Positions 61,027 through 64,000 of a stretch of DNA of 64,000 bases are shown in pieces. How positions within the stretch are numbered: position 1 is the stretch's first letter; each line of letters starts with the position of its first letter. The notes beneath the pieces were generated by a model. It made no database searches and had not been told where the DNA came from. It saw nothing but the letters and a program-made list of their open reading frames with translations. The stretch covers positions 62,001 through 126,000 of the forward strand of contig CAYPET010000003.1 in the NCBI GenBank assembly GCA_964409905.1. The letters run 5' to 3'. Position numbers and translations under genes: made by a program. Source of the DNA: JAGNRR01 sp964409905. Lineage in GTDB: Bacteria; Bacteroidota; Bacteroidia; Chitinophagales; Chitinophagaceae.

Positions 61027-64000
61027 ATGGCGCAATACCACTTACCACAAAAACTGGACATGCCCAGTATAGAAGAAGTAATTCTTAAAAAATGGCAAGA
61101 ACAGCAGACCTTCCAAAAAAGTATCGAAATACGTGAGGGCAACAAGCCTTTCGTATTTTACGAAGGTCCACCGTCAGCCAACGGCATGCCGGGCATTCAC
61201 CACGTTATCTCTCGCACCTTGAAAGATATGGTATGTCGTTACAAAACCATGAAAGGGTTCAAAGTCAATCGTAAAGCAGGGTGGGATACGCACGGATTAC
61301 CCATTGAACTTAATGTAGAGAAAGAATTGGGTATTACTAAAGAAGATATCGGAACAAAAATTAGCGTAGAAGATTATAACAAAAAGTGTCGCGAAACTGT
61401 TTTGCGCTTTAAGGACCAATGGGATAGTATTACGCAAAAAATGGGCTATTGGGTCAACCTGAATGACCCCTATATTACCTACGAAAACGATTATGTAGAG
61501 AGTGTCTGGAATTGCCTAAAACAACTTTACAACAAAGGCTATTTGTATAAAAGTGTATCCATTCAACCTTATAGCCCTGCTGCTGGAACAGGCCTAAGCT
61601 CGCATGAATTAAACCAGCCCGGCACCTATCAACAAGTAAAGGATACCAGCGCAACCGTATTATTTAAGGCTAAGCTTGACGAAAAATCTAAATTTCTTTT
61701 CGAAAAAGCGGATGGTCATAATGTATTTTTTATGGCATGGACCACAACGCCTTGGACCTTGCCATCCAATTTGGGTCTTACAGTGGGTAAAAAAATTGAA
61801 TACGCATTAATTAAAACCCAAAACCCCTACACCGCAGAAATACAATATGTTGTATTGGCAACTGCCCTAATCAGTAAGTACCTCAAAGATGAGGGTGAAA
61901 ACGCAACACCTGATACAGATAACAAAATAATCCCGTGGCAACGCATAGATGCCTTTACTGGTGCAGATTTAGAAGGGATTCGATATGAGCAATTACTTCC
62001 TTTTGAAAGCAACAAACCAGAAAATATTGAAGGTGACCCTTTCAAGCTCATCCTCGGCGACTTTGTGACAACAGAAGATGGTACCGGTATTGTCCATACC
62101 GCGCCCGCATTTGGCGCCGATGACTATAAGGTAGGTCAGCAAAACAACCTCGGCATTATTACCCTGGTAGATCGTGAAGGCAAGTTTATTGAAGGTACAG
62201 GTGATTATGCAGGTCGGTATGTAAAAAATTACAAAAGTGAAGCAGATTACACTGACGTAAATGTAGATATCGCCGTAGACCTCAAATTAAGAGGTAGGGC
62301 ATTTAAGGTAGAAAAATATGAACACTCCTACCCGCATTGCTGGCGAACAGATAAACCTATCATTTATTATCCCTTGGATGCCTGGTTTGTAAAAACCACC
62401 GCTGTAAAAGATCGTTTGCTCGAATTAAACAGGACTATTAATTGGAAACCGGCCTCCACCGGCGAGGGTCGCTTTGGTAACTGGCTTGAAAATATGGTCG
62501 ATTGGAATCTTAGCCGATCAAGATTTTGGGGTACACCACTACCTATTTGGCGCACGGAAGACGGTAGCGAAGAGCGTTGCTGTGGGTCCATAGCAGAAAT
62601 TAAAGAGCACCTGCACCCCGATAGTCTCGAAAAAGACATTCTGGATGTACATCGACCATATATTGATAACGTCATCTTACAATCTGCGAGCGGTAAAAAA
62701 ATGTACCGACAACCTGATTTAATTGATGTTTGGTTTGACAGCGGTGCCATGCCATACGCACAATGGCATTATCCATTTGAAAATGAAGAAGTGTTTGCTG
62801 AAAACTTTCCGGCTGATTTCATTGCTGAAGGCGTTGACCAAACAAGGGGCTGGTTTTATACCTTACACGTTCTTGGCACAATGTTACAAGATAGTGTTGC
62901 CTACAAAACTGTAGTTTCCAATGGCTTGGTGTTGGATAGCAAAGGCAACAAAATGAGTAAAACCAAAGGCAATGTTGTGGATCCATTCGAAACAATCAGC
63001 ACCTACGGCGCCGATGCTACAAGGTGGTATCTTATGACTAACGCCTCACCATGGGATAGTCTGAAATTTGATTTGAAAGGTATTGCCGAGGTGCAACGAA
63101 AAGTATTTAATACCCTATTCAATACCTACAGTTTTTTCGGACTTTATGCCAATGTTGACGGATTTACATATCAAGAAGCCAAAATACCTGTGCAAGAGCG
63201 TCCGGAAATAGACCAATGGATATTATCATCACTTAATTCATTGGTGTTATATGTCAACGAAAATATGGACGATTACGAGCCTACAAGAGCAGGCAGGGCA
63301 ATTGATACTTTCGTTGATGAACAATTAAGCAATTGGTATGTACGTTTATGTCGTAGAAGATTTTGGAAAGGTGAATATGACCATAACAAAATAGCCGCCT
63401 ACCAAACACTCTATGAATGTCTTGAAACAGTTCTACAGCTCATGGCACCAATATCACCATTCTTTACGGATTGGATGTTTGCCGAGTTAGACAAAATTAC
63501 CAACCGACATAAGGCGGCTAGTATACACTTGCTGGATTTCCCGCAGGCAGATTCGCAATTGATTAATGGTGCTTTAGAAGAAAAAATGCAACTTGCTCAA
63601 GATGTTTGCTCACTCACACTTTCATTACGTAAAAAAGAAAACATCAAAGTAAGACAACCATTGCAAAGAATTCTCATCCCAGTATTAGATGAAAATACCG
63701 AGGATTACGTTAGGGATATGCAAGAGCTCATTATGAATGAGTTAAACATAAAAGAAATTCAATTTTTAAGTAGAGAAAATGATGTTATAAAGAAAAAAGC
63801 CAAAGCAAACTTTAAAACGCTTGGTAAAAAACTCGGCCCACTTATGAAAGAAGCTGCTCAAGCAATACAAAACCTGAGTGGAACTCAAATAGCACAATTA
63901 GAACGAACAGGCCATTATACCATAGAAATTGGCGATAAAATGGTGGATGTTGCAGCTGATGATATTGAAATAAGCTCAGACGAAATACCTGGTATGCTAG
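61027..64000 (+). CDS. ileS: Isoleucyl-tRNA synthetase, 3' end cut by window edge
   Basis: IleRS charges tRNA-Ile. At least 991 residues are visible and the frame is open at base 64000. The class I signatures are PPSANGMPGIHHVI (HIGH motif as GIHH) near residue 48 and KMSKTKGN near residue 644, with an editing domain (TTPWTLPSNLGL and GTGIVHTAPAFG) and WNLSRSRFWGTPLPIW between them. This GIHH form and a large C-terminal part resemble the eukaryotic-like IleRS type, which is generally less sensitive to mupirocin. Start at ATG 61027. Confidence 0.96.
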   Translation, partial: MAQYHLPQKLDMPSIEEVILKKWQEQQTFQKSIEIREGNKPFVFYEGPPSANGMPGIHHVISRTLKDMVCRYKTMKGFKVNRKAGWDTHGLPIELNVEKELGITKEDIGTKISVEDYNKKCRETVLRFKDQWDSITQKMGYWVNLNDPYITYENDYVESVWNCLKQLYNKGYLYKSVSIQPYSPAAGTGLSSHELNQPGTYQQVKDTSATVLFKAKLDEKSKFLFEKADGHNVFFMAWTTTPWTLPSNLGLTVGKKIEYALIKTQNPYTAEIQYVVLATALISKYLKDEGENATPDTDNKIIPWQRIDAFTGADLEGIRYEQLLPFESNKPENIEGDPFKLILGDFVTTEDGTGIVHTAPAFGADDYKVGQQNNLGIITLVDREGKFIEGTGDYAGRYVKNYKSEADYTDVNVDIAVDLKLRGRAFKVEKYEHSYPHCWRTDKPIIYYPLDAWFVKTTAVKDRLLELNRTINWKPASTGEGRFGNWLENMVDWNLSRSRFWGTPLPIWRTEDGSEERCCGSIAEIKEHLHPDSLEKDILDVHRPYIDNVILQSASGKKMYRQPDLIDVWFDSGAMPYAQWHYPFENEEVFAENFPADFIAEGVDQTRGWFYTLHVLGTMLQDSVAYKTVVSNGLVLDSKGNKMSKTKGNVVDPFETISTYGADATRWYLMTNASPWDSLKFDLKGIAEVQRKVFNTLFNTYSFFGLYANVDGFTYQEAKIPVQERPEIDQWILSSLNSLVLYVNENMDDYEPTRAGRAIDTFVDEQLSNWYVRLCRRRFWKGEYDHNKIAAYQTLYECLETVLQLMAPISPFFTDWMFAELDKITNRHKAASIHLLDFPQADSQLINGALEEKMQLAQDVCSLTLSLRKKENIKVRQPLQRILIPVLDENTEDYVRDMQELIMNELNIKEIQFLSRENDVIKKKAKANFKTLGKKLGPLMKEAAQAIQNLSGTQIAQLERTGHYTIEIGDKMVDVAADDIEISSDEIPGML

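Overview
This window is a contiguous piece of a Bacteroidota chromosome, probably from the Chitinophagales/Sphingobacteriia side of the phylum (lineage inferred, not measured). The pointers are: moderate A+T; TAnnTTTG-type -7 promoter elements with little Shine-Dalgarno sequence; a PorT homologue and C-terminal type IX secretion (T9SS) sorting domains; Bacteroidota-style lipoproteins with Cys followed by charged or polar residues; menaquinone synthesis (MenG/UbiE); MurE with the DNPR motif of meso-diaminopimelate enzymes; and a tmRNA whose tag reads GESNFAMAA. No rRNA, tRNA, CRISPR array, prophage or insertion sequence was recognised. Most of the window is core genome.

Layout. 1-5.1 kb: a truncated polytopic membrane protein at the left edge, a CoA-binding protein behind a sigma-54-like promoter, a YkuK-family protein, two small lipoproteins (one broken by an in-frame TGA), engB, ubiE/menG and overlapping porT. 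5.1-21.4 kb: a complete dcw cluster on the minus strand, mraZ-rsmH-ftsL-ftsI-murE-mraY-murD-ftsW-murG-murC-ftsQ-ftsA-ftsZ. It has mostly overlapping or abutting genes, TGGGA repeats that may be MraZ operators, and a strong hairpin terminator beyond ftsZ. 21.7-26.4 kb: recG, rseP, dxr. 26.5-32.4 kb: accessory envelope genes, including a lipoprotein, a radical SAM/SPASM enzyme, and an overlapping operon of an ECF sigma factor, a protein that appears to span both membranes (cytoplasmic head, inner-membrane helix, about 260-residue disordered linker, outer-membrane barrel) and a PKD-domain lipoprotein. 32.7-35.5 kb: acpP-fabF-rnc and ssrA (tmRNA).

35.5-45.5 kb: two tandem TMTC-like GT-C/TPR membrane proteins, a chromate transporter, an orphan T9SS sorting-domain fragment, hemW, a BamA/TamA-like barrel and a leucine-rich-repeat protein. 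45.5-53.6 kb: a DUF3108 protein and a class A PBP (PBP1A type), apaG, a DUF4157-like protein and bcp, then a LytM/M23-like gene broken by three homopolymer frameshifts, lspA and a dipeptide epimerase. 53.6-64 kb: a DUF1800/DUF1501 pair (the second with a twin-arginine signal and a T9SS tail, plus a 10-N assembly gap), a metallo-beta-lactamase-fold hydrolase, a 1072-residue protein joining a dead peptidase-like domain, a beta-propeller and a barrel, and ileS running off the right edge.

Together the genes mainly build and divide the envelope: precursor synthesis (Mur, MraY), septal and side-wall synthesis (FtsI, FtsW, PBP1A), peptide recycling (epimerase), lipoprotein processing (LspA), stress proteolysis (RseP), fatty-acid synthesis and outer-membrane/T9SS export. 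The best candidate for a less-described system is the sigma factor / dual-membrane-spanning regulator / PKD lipoprotein operon at 29.2-32.4 kb.
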